A stretch of 64,000 nucleotides of DNA from NCBI RefSeq assembly GCF_005239225.2, contig NC_133297.1, forward strand, positions 12,760,147-12,824,146, in the 5' to 3' direction. This document shows positions 33,553-47,802 of this stretch, one piece after another. The position numbers were made by a program, and so were the translations under genes. The stretch comes from Populus alba (Eukaryota; Streptophyta; Magnoliopsida; Malpighiales; Salicaceae). Position 1 is the first letter of the stretch. Each line of letters opens with the position of its first letter. Under the pieces are notes generated by a model, which did not search any database, had not been told where the DNA came from, and saw nothing but the letters and a program-made list of their open reading frames with translations.

Positions 33553-36255
33553 GACTCAGTGTAAGAAACTGAAGATGTACGACAAGCTCGGACAGATAGA
33601 GATATATATAGAGGGAAATGGAAGTAAATGTCATTTTTTTAATCGCTTGATAGAGGGGCTTGGCATCTAGCCTCGCGGCATTCCAAGATTGCTAGTGAGG
33701 CAAAGCAGATGCTATTCCTTTCCTTTCGTCATGTGAAAATAGGTGTAATAGCAACGCAAACAGAGAAAGTCAAAGATTAGCATGTATCATGATTGTACAA
33801 TTAGGGTGCGTTTGGTGAGTACATACAACACGAGATGAAATCAGAATTGCTTTTTATAAATCATATTCCTTGCGTACACCAAGGTCCAAACAATAGGGAA
33901 ACGATGATGCCATTCTCTAAGTTTACAACACCACTTTCTATTACAAGCTTTGTGAGGGTAATGAGCTTAATATACACTGGTGAAGTGATGTTATAATGGG
34001 GGACAAGATGTTACTCGGAATCTCTTTTTCACAACGTGTAAAATCACCTTGACAAAGGGTGAAAAGAAGAAGAAGAAGAAGAAGCACCATCCATCTTTCT
34101 GTAAGAACAACCGGGGACCCAAGGCCTGAATCTCGCACTAGAAAAAGAAGCTAGCAGCCACGATTAATTTGGTTTAAACAGGCACAGGAGTAGTTAAGCC
34201 CATAAGGATTTAGTTTCTGGGCTTAGGGCGTGCTGCCTTCTAATCTTATCTTTGATATTTGATATATTCAAGTTGTGGATTCTACACAAATATTTGTTAG
34301 AACTTCCAGAGAGCAGAAAACAAATAAGTATAGTGATACAAGGCCAAGAGTCGAAAATGTAAGTAGATACGCTGAAAACAAGTTATAGTTGACGAAAACG
34401 TCTGTACTGTTGCAACTGCCTTGATCTGTGTTTTAGATCAACTGAAGTTCCCTGACAGCCGCCAGCTCTGGAAGAACTCCTTCTGATTGATCTTTTAACT
34501 GTTATTACTTCCATGTGTTTTGTGAGTATTACAACTTGTATCGTGGCCCGCATGTATAACACCAAGAGATTGTAGCTCTGTTTTTTATCCAACAAAAAAA
34601 AATTGTTTGCTTAGTTAAATAGCTCCTGTTTTTTGTATTCTATCCAATGCAAAATTGCTTTTTAAATTTTGGTTTTGCAGAAACTAAAAATCAGCAAAAT
34701 TAAACACAAAACAAAATAGTTTTTTTTTTTAAAAAAAAACCTTTATCCAAAAACAACTTGCAAAATTCATAGTTTAAATAATGAAATTGAGATAAATTAA
34801 TAAAAAAAATACAAAGGTAACCACAAAACAATTATTTTAAACGATGTAGATGATAAAATCACAAAATATAATGAGGAAAAAAAATTCATAACCATATTAA
34901 TACTTAAAACTTGTGATCTATGTCATTAAATTAAAAGGATTACAAATGAAAAAACCTTGAAGCTCAATCCCAAATAAATCAAACATTGAAGGATGCATTT
35001 AGGAAAAAACCAATCACATAAAAAAAAATTAATTAAAAAATAAGGGTGGAAACCAAAATAAAAAATAGATTTGAGGGCATTTAAAAATTTAATTGCAAGG
35101 TTAAACAGAAAGAAAAAAAAAATTAACAAAAGGAAAAAAAAACAAATTAAAAGAATGAAGGATAAATTAAAAAAAACAACATAAATTTTGATTAAAGGAT
35201 GAAATGGAATACTAATAAAAATTTAACAAAAGATCCATGGGTAAAAAAGATAAATAAAAAGAATAAGGACCGAATTGACAAAAATAATATATGACAAATT
35301 GTAATTTAAAAACTAAATTGAAAACATAATTTTTTTTCTAAAAAGGTCAAAGATGAAAATAAGCAATAAAAAATATAAGTACTGAAATTGAAAAACCAAA
35401 AAAAAAAAAAAAGACAAAAATACACTTTAACCATAAGAGAGAGAAAAGTAGGAAGAAGAAAGAAGAAATGACCACCATTGACAAATCATCGGACCACCAC
35501 CGACACGCTCCACACTAGGAGAAAGAGCACATGACGGCGCTTCAGGTGACACTGTAAAAGGTTATTTTTGAACAAATGATAGCATTGCACGCACCGTCAA
35601 AAAAGCGTGGATGCCACCAACACTTGGCACGTGAAAAAGATGCACCGATAGCTTTTCAAAATGTAATATTAAAAATACATGTCAAATTACTAAAAAGCCC
35701 CCTCATAACCTTGTAAATAACAAATAAATCAATATAAAAGTACCAAAACACCCTTAAATGCATAGAAGCTATTTTATCCTATCTCATAGCAAAAAAGTAT
35801 TTTACTTATTATAATGTAAAAAAAAAAAATACCCATTGTTTAAAGGGTTTAAATTTCGTTTATCTTGGGAGTAGAAGAATATTTTTACTGTATAAAACAA
35901 TTTATAAAAACAATAATACTTATGCTCAATCTTTTAATAACAAGTTGACTAGCCTAAAAAAACTAAAATACCCTCCTATCCCAACCTTTCAATTTTTCCA
36001 CCCAGAAACGCAAATATAAATTTACTGTAATAATCCATAATAAACTATATCTATTACTGCAATGAATTTACCATGCGATTTTACAGTTTTGCTTAAAAGG
36101 AATGGTACCTGATGCATTTCACTGGCCGGGACATTCTGTTTCGTTCACAGATTTGTTTTTTTTTTTTTTTTTTAACTTTCGGTGTCTAGAAGCTCAATTA
36201 TTGTCCTATAATTTCCTACTTTTTTTAAGTGCAATTTACAAGCACTAGTTGTATT
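33553..36255. other. Intergenic, decayed repeats
   Basis: 34600-35900 contains purine-rich phrases of the type GGACCGAATTGACAAAAA and TTGAAAAACCAAAAAA, and a less AT-rich patch at 35465-35660 (CCACCACCGACACGC, GGCACGTG). This resembles degraded LTR or intermediate repeat sequence, unnamed. An (AGA)n tract is at 34064-34085. Minus-strand open frames here lack motifs. Confidence 0.35.
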
Positions 36256-36374
36256 GATATTGTAGCTCCTCTGTATATATATTTTGTGTTTTTGCTATTT
36301 TTATGGCTTTGTTCCTTTGATTTCAATATATTCTTACATTTGATAAAAAAAAAAGATATTGTAGCTCCTCTGTA
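36256..36374 (+). mobile_element. Tiny 5'-truncated LINE insertion with 20-bp target duplication
   Basis: GATATTGTAGCTCCTCTGTA occurs at 36256-36275 and again, identically, at 36355-36374. Between them, 79 bases end in ATTTGATAAAAAAAAAA, a poly(A) tail directly abutting the second copy. The inserted wording (TTTGATTTCAATATATTC) is like the 3' end of plant LINEs. Long target duplication, poly(A) and extreme 5' truncation are the hallmarks of target-primed reverse transcription. Confidence 0.8.
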
Positions 36375-39300
36375 GAGGTGACCCCAAGTTCAAATTACTC
36401 ATCATGTAATCATATTTATTTTATAATATTATTTTTTTTATTTTTACTTTCATTTATAAATCAAATTCCTATTCTTTCTTAAATAAATAACAAATTGTCA
36501 TTGCCCTCTTCCAAAGTGCCGTTACATGTCAATTAAAAAATAGTAAATTGTTTTATATAAGATCTGAAATAATTATTTTTTACACAATAAAACTTCTTCG
36601 ATATATAGTAGTGTTGCTATTTCTACTTTTCCCTTTTTTAAAAAACAAATCCGATAATTTCTCTAGAAAAGAATGATGGGTCGTATCAAAGGACCAATCC
36701 AAATAATAAAATAGGGCAAAAAAGTTAGACCACTAGCGATGGTTGGGAGGGATCACTTGCCCCACCTTCCACAGCTTATTTCAGCCATTTTTTTGAACAA
36801 AAAACTTATTCCAGGCATGGGCCATATTATCCCTTCACAATTAATTAATCTAGCTTACTTTCCTTCTTCAAATCAGGTCACTAGACATCTATGCAAGACC
36901 CACATGAATGAGAGTTCCTTTTCCTCCTCCTTTTTTTATTTGTTTGTTCTCTTATATTTCTAAGTTATTTCCCTTCATGTCTTCTTGTTGGGCCATCGCT
37001 TGATTTTGGAGCTAAATTATGTGACACATATCTAGCAAAGATTTGGTAGTTGGAAGTTACGATGTTCATTGTGGTTTCCCTTACAAACTTATCCATAAAT
37101 TGATAGCAGAAAAGATTTGCTTAGGTTATTTTACAAATGAAGGGCACAATGCAATATTCCGATATGTGAAAGACCCACTCACTATAAAGCATTTTCGTGT
37201 ATTTTGACAACTTTCTTGAAAAAAAAAATGAAAATCTTGAGCAGCATCCATTTACCCAGTAACTTCTCCTATTGGATGTAAACAAATATTGAATGGAATA
37301 AATTTTTAAAGCTATATTATTGTAAATTTATAATAGGAATCGGTCATTGTCGTTGTCGTTGTCGTTGTCATCTTTAAAAGTTATGATAAGTACATTACTT
37401 TAATTATCCAAACTATTATCCCTAAGTATCCTGAGATTTTAAAATGAACAAATTCCCTTTTAACGAGAAGGTATTACTTTATAAACTATTGATCAGTTGA
37501 ATCTATTTTTCTCTTTACCCATTTAAGACACATGTTTTAGCGCATTAGATTCAAATCCAAGTCTAGCTCAAATTTAAGAACATAATCTAATTTATATATT
37601 TAAAGAGAATTTTTGCCAGATAATCTGTTTTTCATTTCTTTTCTTTTCCTTTTTTACTATGACTTTTCTTTTAAAAATACAAAGGAATTCAACTCTATCT
37701 AAATTTAATCTTTTGAGTTTTAAAAAGGATATGAAGAAACATATAAATATCTCTCTCTTTTATTGTTTACAAGATCTGATAGTTAATGTATTAAAGAAGT
37801 GTTTGTGGATTTTGATATGTATATATTGATTCGATAATTCGATAATTTAAGAGGTTTAATTGATGTTTTAGGATATTAAATTGATTTTAAAATCATTTGA
37901 TATAAAATCTAGAATTTTTAAATTCTAAGAATATATATAATTTTGAAAGACAAACAGATTAAGATTATAGAATCTTGATCAATCGGTTAGCTTGATGGTG
38001 GTTGTCGATCAGTTGGTCTGAACTAGTCGACCTACTAGCCTATAATGGTGGTTGACCAGTTGGTTATTTTGATTGACCGATTGATCTAATAGTGAGGTTT
38101 GATCAATTCTTTTTAGTTTGATCAGTTTGAGAGATACTGAGAATCAATTAAATAAATTTGTTTTGGTTTTGTAATTACATTTTGGTTTTTATTATTAGAG
38201 TTGAAATCTACTATATTATTTGTTACAAGTTGTTTTTGAGTAATTTATATTTATTATAGGTTATGTTGATATTCTTTTTAGCGATCATATGTAGTTTATA
38301 TAAAACCATTATTATATAAATGCATCCTAATGTATTTTACACACACACACCCCATTGAGTAAAATTCTAGTTGAGCACCTGCTACTATTATTCATATGAA
38401 CGCTGTCATTGTCGGGCAGACATTGGATTGACTCATATATAAAGGTCATTAAGATAGCAGGAAGCAATTTATTTGCTTCGAGTGGTCCAAAAAAGAGATA
38501 ATTTCCACAGTTTCCAGATTATGGTATGTTTGCACATAGATCCACGCTATAATCCCATATATAATTATGACGAGACAACCAATAATTATAAGATGTTCAA
38601 GTGGCACACCATAGCTAGCTTTAATGAGTGAGACGATGGCATGAATTGACTCTCCAATTAAAAGAATTGCAGCCCAAACTGTAATTTTTATTCATCCCCA
38701 ATGCAATATTACCACGACGATAACGCATGGGAAATAAAGAAGACGTAAGGCAAGCTTTACACCCAAGATTAATGGAAATTTAAACAAGCAATGTCCACAG
38801 GAGACTTAGGTGTCAGAACAGAAGCATTAAGGCCATAAATTAATTAAAATGAAGAGCTTATTAACAAACGAGGGAGGCAGTTTGCACGGGAACAGACACC
38901 AAAGTCGAGCTATCTTCTCTGTTATTAGTCCATTAGGTCCGTGAGAAGGTTCATGCACGGGAACAGACATGGGTTCTGTCCGAATGAGGCAAGGATCCGA
39001 ACACCTTTTCTTTTTTTAATCCCATATAAACTGACATGGAGAGCTTACCATATATAATTATATTTGAGAAGAGGTTGTGGTGTCCGCCTCCTTTTGCTGC
39101 TTGTCCCTTTCTGTATTGTAAGTGCATCTTAACTCGAGAAGATGAACAATCATTGTAAGAGAACCACTGAAAATGAAAATCTGATATCAGACATTTATCC
39201 TACACATATAAGGAAATTTTAACAGACATGATCACCATGTATTTTCTTTAGATATGAACCTCACCGATCCCTGGGCCGATGTAAGAATCAATTCTAATGA

Positions 39301-40072
39301 AATAACATTAAGGTACGTGCAAGCGAAATGATCTACCTATGTAGTCTTAATCACAAAAATGTCTTGTTTAACTTTTCAAGTTATTTTCACCATAATTTAT
39401 GACAAAAACTTCAAAGAATACGAGTTCATATATAATACAATGACATCATTTTCGCTCCTTAAATTTATCTGTTGAACATGTTTCTAGATTAAGATTCCAT
39501 TTAGCTAGCATCCTGTTGTCATGCAGCATCATGGAACTAGATAAAATTTGAACAGTCTCAAAGTACCAAGTTTTTCATAGTTGGTGTTTAAGATTAACAC
39601 TTGTGAAATTGTTTGAGGTAATTAAGGGATTAAATTATCAAGCAAGGTTTCTCTTTTCCGCTTGAAACTTACATAAATTAATACTATTTTGTATTTAGTT
39701 TTATTAATTAGGATAGAGTTGATGATTATTAAAAAATTATCTATTAAATAATAATTTTAAATATAATTTATATTATTTCAAATTACTCTCACGCAGTAAA
39801 ATTTGGAGAAAGACAAGCAAGAAGGCCCAAAACATGACCTGGAAGCTAGAATTGTACTGTATCTGTACCCATCCACTCCAATACAAAATTACAAACACAC
39901 CGAGTTGTCATTAGAAGAGCAGAGGATTTCTAGTCTACAGACAGGGAGTAAATGTGGAATAAAGCAAGGGCATTTTAATACTCCACGGTCATAAAAGAAC
40001 ACAAATAAGAATTTGAGAGACTGGTGTGCTATAATTAAATGAGATTGCACAGTAGCAGGGAGTACTAACCTC
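36375..40072. other. Intergenic and upstream region of the receptor kinase
   Basis: No gene supported. Visible small features: (TCGTTG)n at about 37347-37367, GATCAGTTGGT-type repeats at about 37980-38140, and the 16-base direct repeat TGCACGGGAACAGACA at 38884 and 38954. CTATAATTAAAT near 40030 is a possible TATA element 40 bases before the kinase start, which may be too close to be the real one. Confidence 0.45.
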
Positions 40073-43000
40073 ATGATGTCAAGCAACGCAATCACCATTT
40101 TTCTCTTGTTTCTTAACATCTCTATCTTTCCAGCCATCTCTGCCTTGAACCAAGAAGGTCATTGTCTACTTTCATGGCTTTCAACCTTTAATTCTTCTCT
40201 TTCAGCTACTTTCTTCTCAACATGGGATCCAAGCCACAAAAATCCATGCAAATGGGATTATGTTAGATGTTCTAGTAATGGTTTTGTCTCGGGAATAACA
40301 ATCACTTCCATCAACCTTCCTACCAGCTTCCCTACCCAGCTACTCTCCTTTAACCATCTCACAACTCTCGTCCTTTCAAATGCAAATCTCACTGGAGAAA
40401 TTCCACGGTCGATAGGAAACCTGTCCTCGCTGAGCACCTTAGACCTCAGTTTCAATTCTTTGACTGGAGACATCCCAGCAGAAATTGGGAGACTATCTCA
40501 ATTGAAGTTACTTGCTCTGAATACAAATTCATTACATGGTGAGATTCCAAAAGAAATAGGAAACTGTTCAAGGCTTAGACAGCTGGAACTGTTTGATAAC
40601 CAGCTCTCCGGAAAGATTCCTGCAGAAATAGGCCAATTGTTAGCTTTGAAGACCTTTCGTGCAGGTGGTAACCCGGGAATTTATGGCGAAATCCCAATGC
40701 AGATATCCAACTGCAAAGAACTACTCTTTTTGGGCCTTGCAGATACTGGGATTTCAGGACAGATTCCAAGTATTTTAGGAGAACTGAAGCATCTTGAGAC
40801 TCTTTCGGTCTACACAGCTAAACTTACAGGCAGCATTCCAGCAGATATTGGCAACTGCTCAGCGATGGAGCATCTCTATCTGTACGGAAACCAAATTTCA
40901 GGCAGGATTCCTGATGAATTGGCTTCGTTGACAAATCTCAAGAGGTTGTTGTTATGGCAGAACAATCTAACCGGGAGCATTCCAGATGCTCTAGGCAATT
41001 GTTTAGCTTTGGAAGTTATTGATCTCTCGATGAATTCTCTAAGTGGTCAGATTCCTGGGTCTCTTGCCAATTTGGCTGCATTGGAGGAGCTTCTTTTATC
41101 AGACAATTACCTTACAGGAGAAATCCCGCCTTTTGTTGGCAACTTTTTTGGCCTGAAGCAGCTTGAACTGGATAACAACAGATTCACTGGCGAGATTCCA
41201 CCCGCCATTGGCCAACTGAAGGAGCTTTTAATTTTTTTTGCATGGCAGAACCAGCTCCATGGAAGCATACCTGCTCAACTAGCCAAGTGTGAGAAACTTC
41301 AAGCGTTGGATCTTTCACACAATTTCCTTACTGGCTCAATTCCACATTCTCTGTTCCATCTCAAGAACTTAAGTCAATTGCTTCTGATATCAAATGGATT
41401 TTCAGGTGAAATCCCACCAGATATTGGTAATTGCATTGGTTTGATCCGTTTACGATTAGGATCAAACAACTTTACTGGTCAACTTCCCCCAGAAATAGGT
41501 CTCTTACATAGATTGAGCTTCCTCGAATTGTCAGATAATCAATTTACTGGAGAAATCCCTCCAGAGATTGGTAACTGCACTCAGCTAGAAATGGTTGATT
41601 TGCACAGCAATAGGCTCCATGGAACCATTCCCACATCTGTCGAGTTTCTTGTTAGTCTAAACGTATTAGACCTTTCCAAGAACTCTATCGCAGGATCCGT
41701 ACCTGATAACTTAGGCATGCTTACATCCTTAAACAAACTGGTAATCAGTGAAAACTACATTACTGGTTCTATCCCGAAGTCACTTGGCCTGTGTAGGGAT
41801 CTGCAGCTGTTAGATATGAGCAGCAACAGACTCACTGGTTCAATCCCAGATGAGATAGGTGGATTGCAAGGGCTAGACATCCTCTTGAATTTTAGTAGGA
41901 ATTCTCTAACGGGCTCTGTTCCTGAAAGCTTTGCGCATCTCTCAAATCTTGCCAACCTAGATCTCTCGCACAACATGCTCACAGGAACGCTGACAGTCCT
42001 AGGCAGTCTTGACAATCTTGTTTCTCTCAATGTCTCGCACAACAACTTTTCAGGTTTGCTTCCTGATACCAAGCTCTTCCATGATCTCCCTGCCTCCGCA
42101 TATGCTGGCAATCAAGAGCTCTGCATTAACAGAAACAAGTGTCACATGGATGGAAGTGACCATGGCAAGTACTCCACCAGAAACCTTGTTGTGTGCACTC
42201 TTCTCAGCGTAACAGTGACCTTGTTGATTGTGCTTCTTGGAGGACTTCTTTTTACCAGAATTCGTGGAGCTGCTTTTGGGAGGAAAGATGAAGAGGACAA
42301 TTTGGAGTGGGATATCACCCCATTTCAAAAGCTTAACTTCTCGGTAAATGATATTGTGACAAAGCTCTCGGATTCAAACATTGTTGGGAAGGGTGTTTCA
42401 GGCATGGTTTATCGTGTCGAGACTCCGATGAAACAGGTCATTGCTGTGAAAAAGTTGTGGCCGCTGAAGAATGGTGAGTTTCCAGAGAGAGACTTGTTTT
42501 CTGCCGAGGTTAGAGCTCTTGGATCGATACGGCATAAAAATATAGTGAGGCTTCTAGGATGCTGTAACAATGGAAAAACTAGGTTGCTCTTATTTGACTA
42601 CATCAGCAAGGGGAGTTTGGCTGGATTACTCCATGAGAAGGCATGCTTGGATTGGGATTCAAGATACAACATAATACTGGGGGCAGCTCATGGCTTGGCT
42701 TATCTTCATCATGATTGTATTCCTCCAATCGTACATCGTGACATCAAGACTAATAACATCTTGGTTGGACCACAGTTTGAAGCTTTTCTTGCAGATTTTG
42801 GGCTGGCAAAGCTTGTTGATTCTGAAGAATGTTCAAGAGTTTCTAATGTAGTTGCAGGTTCTTATGGGTACATTGCCCCAGGTGAATATAACGAGCACTT
42901 CCGTTTTCAGTAGTTTTAGTTTATCAACATTTTTTCACAGGAAAAAGTAATTCAAACGCTGTTGGTAACGTCCCCAACCTTCGTATTAATTTTCTTTTTC

Positions 43001-43683
43001 ATGAAGAAAAATTAACGGTTTCTTTTACAGAAGAATTCTAGCATCAGTTTCGCAAATGGTTTTCTTTTGAACTCAAATCATCCCTGGAAAAATATAATTG
43101 GATCCGATCCTCCTCATCTTTGCTAGGGCTCACATGTTAAATCATTCCAAATACATTTCAAAGGTCACAAGTTCTGAATTTGCACTGCATTCAATAACTC
43201 CGAAAGTACTTAACCATCCTTCCATGTGTGAATGCAGAATGTGGATACCGTTTGAGAATCACAGAGAAAAGTGATGTGTACAGCTATGGTGTAGTGCTCC
43301 TAGAGGTTTTAACAGGGAAAGAACCTACTGATGACCGGATCCCTGAAGGTGTCCACATTGTCACATGGGTTAGCAAGGCACTCCGAGAAAGAAGAACAGA
43401 ATTGACAACAATCCTAGACCCGCAACTTCTTTTGCGATCAGGTACACAACTCCAAGAAATGCTTCAGGTGCTTGGGGTGGCCCTCTTGTGTGTGAACCCT
43501 TCACCAGAAGAACGACCCACCATGAAAGATGTAACAGCGATGTTGAAGGAGATCAGACATGTAAATGAGGATTTTGAAAAACCAAACTATCGTGGCATGG
43601 AAGCGACTTCCAATCCAAATGCAGCAGTTCACTCCTCTAGTTTCTCCAGATCATCTGAACCTCTAATTAGATCACCTTCATAA
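40073..43683 (+). CDS. LRR-XI receptor-like kinase, RGI (RGF receptor) type
   Basis: Two exons, 40073-42881 and 43238-43683; intron GTGAAT...GCAG interrupts the codon for the APE glutamate, the usual subfamily XI position. The 1,084-residue plasma-membrane protein has a signal peptide (about 1-24), an N-terminal cap with NPCKWDYVRCSS, more than 20 leucine-rich repeats of the LTGxIP type, a transmembrane helix (about 704-727) and a kinase with ATP lysine K793 (IAVKK), HRD 888-890, DFG 908-910 and APE 935-937, so it should be active. RAGG (196-199) and RLR (459-461) match motifs reported for receptors of RGF/GLV root-meristem peptides. In Arabidopsis these receptors control root stem-cell activity through PLETHORA. 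A cysteine replaces the usual tyrosine after APE (APECGY). Ligand assignment is inferred from the motifs. Confidence 0.93.
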
Positions 43684-46600
43684 ATCCGTAGCTCTGTAAA
43701 TCTTGCATTCAGTTCGTTGATTATTTTTTAAACAACAAAATAATTTGTATAGATTGATATATGCAGTACCACCAGGGTACAAGTTCTGTTTATTTTACCT
43801 AATACAAGTTTGGCTTCATTCAATTAGTGGGCGCGTTCCCTGTTCTTATTGTCATCTTTCTAAACAGAAGACGAGGCTATGAGTAAAAGATTGTTGTTCT
43901 ACTTCCCAGCTTGCCAGTTCCGCCATCCTGTAGTTAACAATGAAAGAAAATGATTCTGATAGATCCTCTCAAGAAGTTCAGATTTTCCAGACATGCACTT
44001 AGATTCACTCAGATGTTCTCTATTCCAATTTCCTCCCTGTCAGAACATTCATAACTGCTAAGAGATGCATATGCCCCGCAACCAAGGAGACCAAAATGTC
44101 AGGGGAATAGTAGCCTATCTTCTACCCAAAATGGTGCCTTCTACGTTAGTTCTTTTTTCCCTGATAGCTAAAATTCGTTTATGAGAAACTAAAATGCCCC
44201 CCAGACTGTCATCTTAGCACCAGGAAGCTGCTTCCATGGACAGCAGGGTCACAGAAAGCAAACAATAATCAAAAGTGCTACAGTACAAATATATCAATTA
44301 GCATGGCCTTGTTATCAGAGGCAGTTTTCAGCTTGGGACCAACGTAAAAGGAAATTTAGCTATGGGGTTGTCTATAGGGATCCGGGCAACGGAAAAGCCA
44401 TGGCAGTGACGATCTTGGTTGGCAGATGTCAATATGAAGCTTGAAATTATGGGGATGCGGAAGGACCACCGCCCCCATAAGACCATCCAAAAGAGATCCC
44501 ATACGCTCCATGTTCCGGAAAGGATACATAGCTTTCTAGTCATGTGATCGCAAACCATATCAGGCCCACAGATAGCTGTAAGAACCCTATCAAGCTCTAA
44601 TGGCTAAGAATGCAAGTAACCAGCAATATTAGTCATTAGTTAGTTAGTTCCATGGAGCTTTTCATGCACGCGATTCAAACCTCAATAATAACAGTAATGT
44701 TTCACTAATTTTATCTTCATTGTTTTCTTATATGCACGAACAAGCAATTTAAAAAAATTAAGAAAAAATAATGATCAATTATAATGGTTGGTGCTTCTAG
44801 TAGGCAAACGGTTTCCACAGCACACTTGGTAACATTAATAAATCAAATGAAAGGTGTAGCTCGCCACATATCAACTACTATAATACTGTTAAAGCATATT
44901 TATCGTCTGCTGTACGTGTTTCCAGTAATCATAAGAGTTAGTAATGTTTTAACCTGCTGCAGTACTTGTTAATACCAGTGAATTAATTCATAAATATAAA
45001 CATGGAATGCTTGCTGCATCAAGATAATTCAAAGAATCATGACGCATAGTAACAGAACAGAATTTTGCCCTTCAACAGCACCGTGGCAACAGGAAACAAC
45101 AGTGGAACAAAAAAATATGGCTGTATGTTCACAACATAATTAAATTGCACAACACAATAATATTATTAGAACATGCAAATTAATCTTGTAATGCAAAACA
45201 GTCCAAGAATAGAGACCATGCAAATCCTATTTTAGGATTCAAAAAATATCTGAAGGCAAATACCACCCAATTTATGTTACTAGTTATACAATATACTAAA
45301 AGAGATAAAAAAAATTTATTTACTATTCACCTTTTCACAATACACTATGAATTAGAGTAATATATATATATATTTTAATTCTCACTTTTGTCCTTAATCT
45401 TTTATTTTGCGCGAGTCAGTCATTGTAAGCCCAAATTAACTTCTTATTATATATTTTTTAAAGAGAAAAGGTTGAATTAAAAAACAAGGAACTGAAGTGA
45501 AAAGGATGAAGAGAATAGACAGCGAGTTTAAAGTTTATTGTGGAAGTTTATTTTTGCCTCTTATCTTTTTGAGATATTAGGTTAACAATTCCTATAATTG
45601 TGCAAAAATCTCATTTTGGTTTTGAAATTTATTTTCATCATTTTCAATCCTTTTTCGATCGGAGAAAAGAGAGGGAGCCACTAGATTTCAACGTAGAGAG
45701 AGAGAGAGAATTATTGTTGGTGATGATGTCGACCACCAAAACGGTCATTCTTTATGTCAAGATGTTCCACATAATAAGTGGGTTATAGTTAGGTTTTTGT
45801 AACTTGAAAACACTTAAAAAATATATGGAAGCTGTTTTAGTAAAAAAAATGAATCTTATTTTTGTAGCCATACCCGTGGCTGAATTCTGGACTTAACAGA
45901 GAAACACATCATTTTTTTTTTATTTTTTTTTTTTGGAGTTGTCCACCCCATTAAACTTGAAAAAAATAGAAGGCTTGCATGCGAGCTGTAGTTTCATGGG
46001 CAAGGCATTGGACCTAATTCTTTTTTTTAAAAAAAAAAAAAAAAGAGGTGATATTTTTACTTCATACCTTATTTTATATGAATTTTTAAAAATAATTTTT
46101 TGGTATATGATTTGATTAATACCCCTTCTTCGCTTATTTAGCCTTTTGTAGATTGTGATTACTTTTTTATAATAATAGGTGTGTTTAATTTTTAAAGAGG
46201 TCGGTATGATTTATATGTGAGTTTTTAAAAAAATTTAATATAGATTGAAGTTTTTTTAAAAAATGATTTTTTATAAGATTTTTAATGTGAAACCTTGCAT
46301 AGAATTTTCTTTCTTTTATTTTTATTTAAGCAATTTGAAAAGTTAACAGGGATTGAAATCTTTTTTATCTTTTTTTTTTTTTAATTTCATCATTCAACGT
46401 TGTTTTTTAGTTTTTTTTTTGTTGTTGTTGCCTCATACTTTTATCATATTATGAAATTAATCAAGATTTAACCTGGTTATTAAATTTCTCTTACTTCTTT
46501 GAGGACATAATTGTCTCTTGAACGTTTTTCTTTCCGATTAAAAAAAATTGAAGCTCATATATTTTATGAATAGCATACAAATAAGATCATTGATATGTTT

Positions 46601-47802
46601 TATGAATATTGCACAAACTTTTGCATTGAATTGTTGTTATATTTTACCCTCTTTATTTGTTTTTGATATTTTATTTTCTAATCATATTATTAAATTAACA
46701 AAGTTTATTAACCTCATCCAATTTAATGACCAGAATCTTAAATTATTTTTTTTTGAAAAATATTTAAATTGTTTTGATATATTTTTTATAGTGAAAAAAA
46801 AATAGATAGACGCGTACTCTAGCATATGCCACTTAGGTAGTTTGTATCTAAATCCTTTAAAACTCTGTTTTTTTTTTTTTTAAGAAACGCAAGATATTCT
46901 ACGTCAGCTTACACGTTCCAAGATATTTGGTGCCAGTGAAATTCAAAATTTAAAACATGATTGGAGCATTTTAACAAACCAATCACCTGAAGTCCTGAAC
47001 AGGATTTTTTTTTTTTTTTTTTTGAATGTGAAGTTCAAGGAAACAGGAAGGAATGTGATGCAAGAACTAAAACAAACCTAATCAAGAGATATAAGTTGGA
47101 CCCAAGCATACATCAGGGCCCCCTTATGACTTTCGTATCTAATTGCCCATCTGTTAAGCAACGATTTTGAGAACACTCATGCTTTCACCTACACAAACAA
47201 TCAAGGGTATGTTTGCTACAAGGGATAGATTGGATAAAGTGAAAAGGTGAAGAGGTGAAAGGATAAACGAATTTTTTAAAAAAATTAATTTTATTTTAAA
47301 TATTTTCATATCATAAATCATTTTAATTGCTAATATCAAAAATAAATTTAAAAACTATATTTTATCTAATCTTCTAGGTAATCATCACCCACATTAATTG
47401 GGCACCATAAAACCAACAAGAACGGTCACCGGAATTTTCCCTTTCCATTTTGCCATCAAAATAAAATTAGTTGCATCTCAAAAAATACACTCTTTTTTAT
47501 TCATTTTTATTTTTAAATAAAAAATGTAAACCTATACAAGTCATGAAACATATCTCAATACAATAACTCATGTTAAACTAAACCTTGCGTCCTGCTCTTG
47601 GAAGACTCCAAAGATGAATTAGAACACTGGAGGCATAACAAAGAAACAGCAGCGGTGACAGAAAAAATTCATGATGCTATAGAATAATCGATAATAGGCT
47701 ATCAATATCACAATGATTATGAATTCTCAGAAAGGAGACATAGCATACCATAGAACAAAATTCAGGCTTCTGGATTATGATCCTGAAACCCCACATGGAA
47801 GG
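43684..47802. other. Intergenic between the kinase and the thioredoxin-like gene
   Basis: Immediately after the kinase is its probable 3' UTR. The rest is AT-rich with T runs near 45910, 46868 and 47007, and a repeat-like stretch at about 47210-47400. The minus-strand frame at 44328-44558 has no recognisable motif. The last hundred bases are probably 3' UTR of the next minus-strand gene. Confidence 0.45.

Noticed and set aside
40575..42328. Several minus-strand frames opposite the receptor kinase
   Set aside because: Antisense shadows of a long LRR coding region; the plus strand has all the motifs.
44328..44558. 76-codon minus-strand frame rich in tryptophan
   Set aside because: No recognisable motif, no exon partners; not distinguishable from chance.
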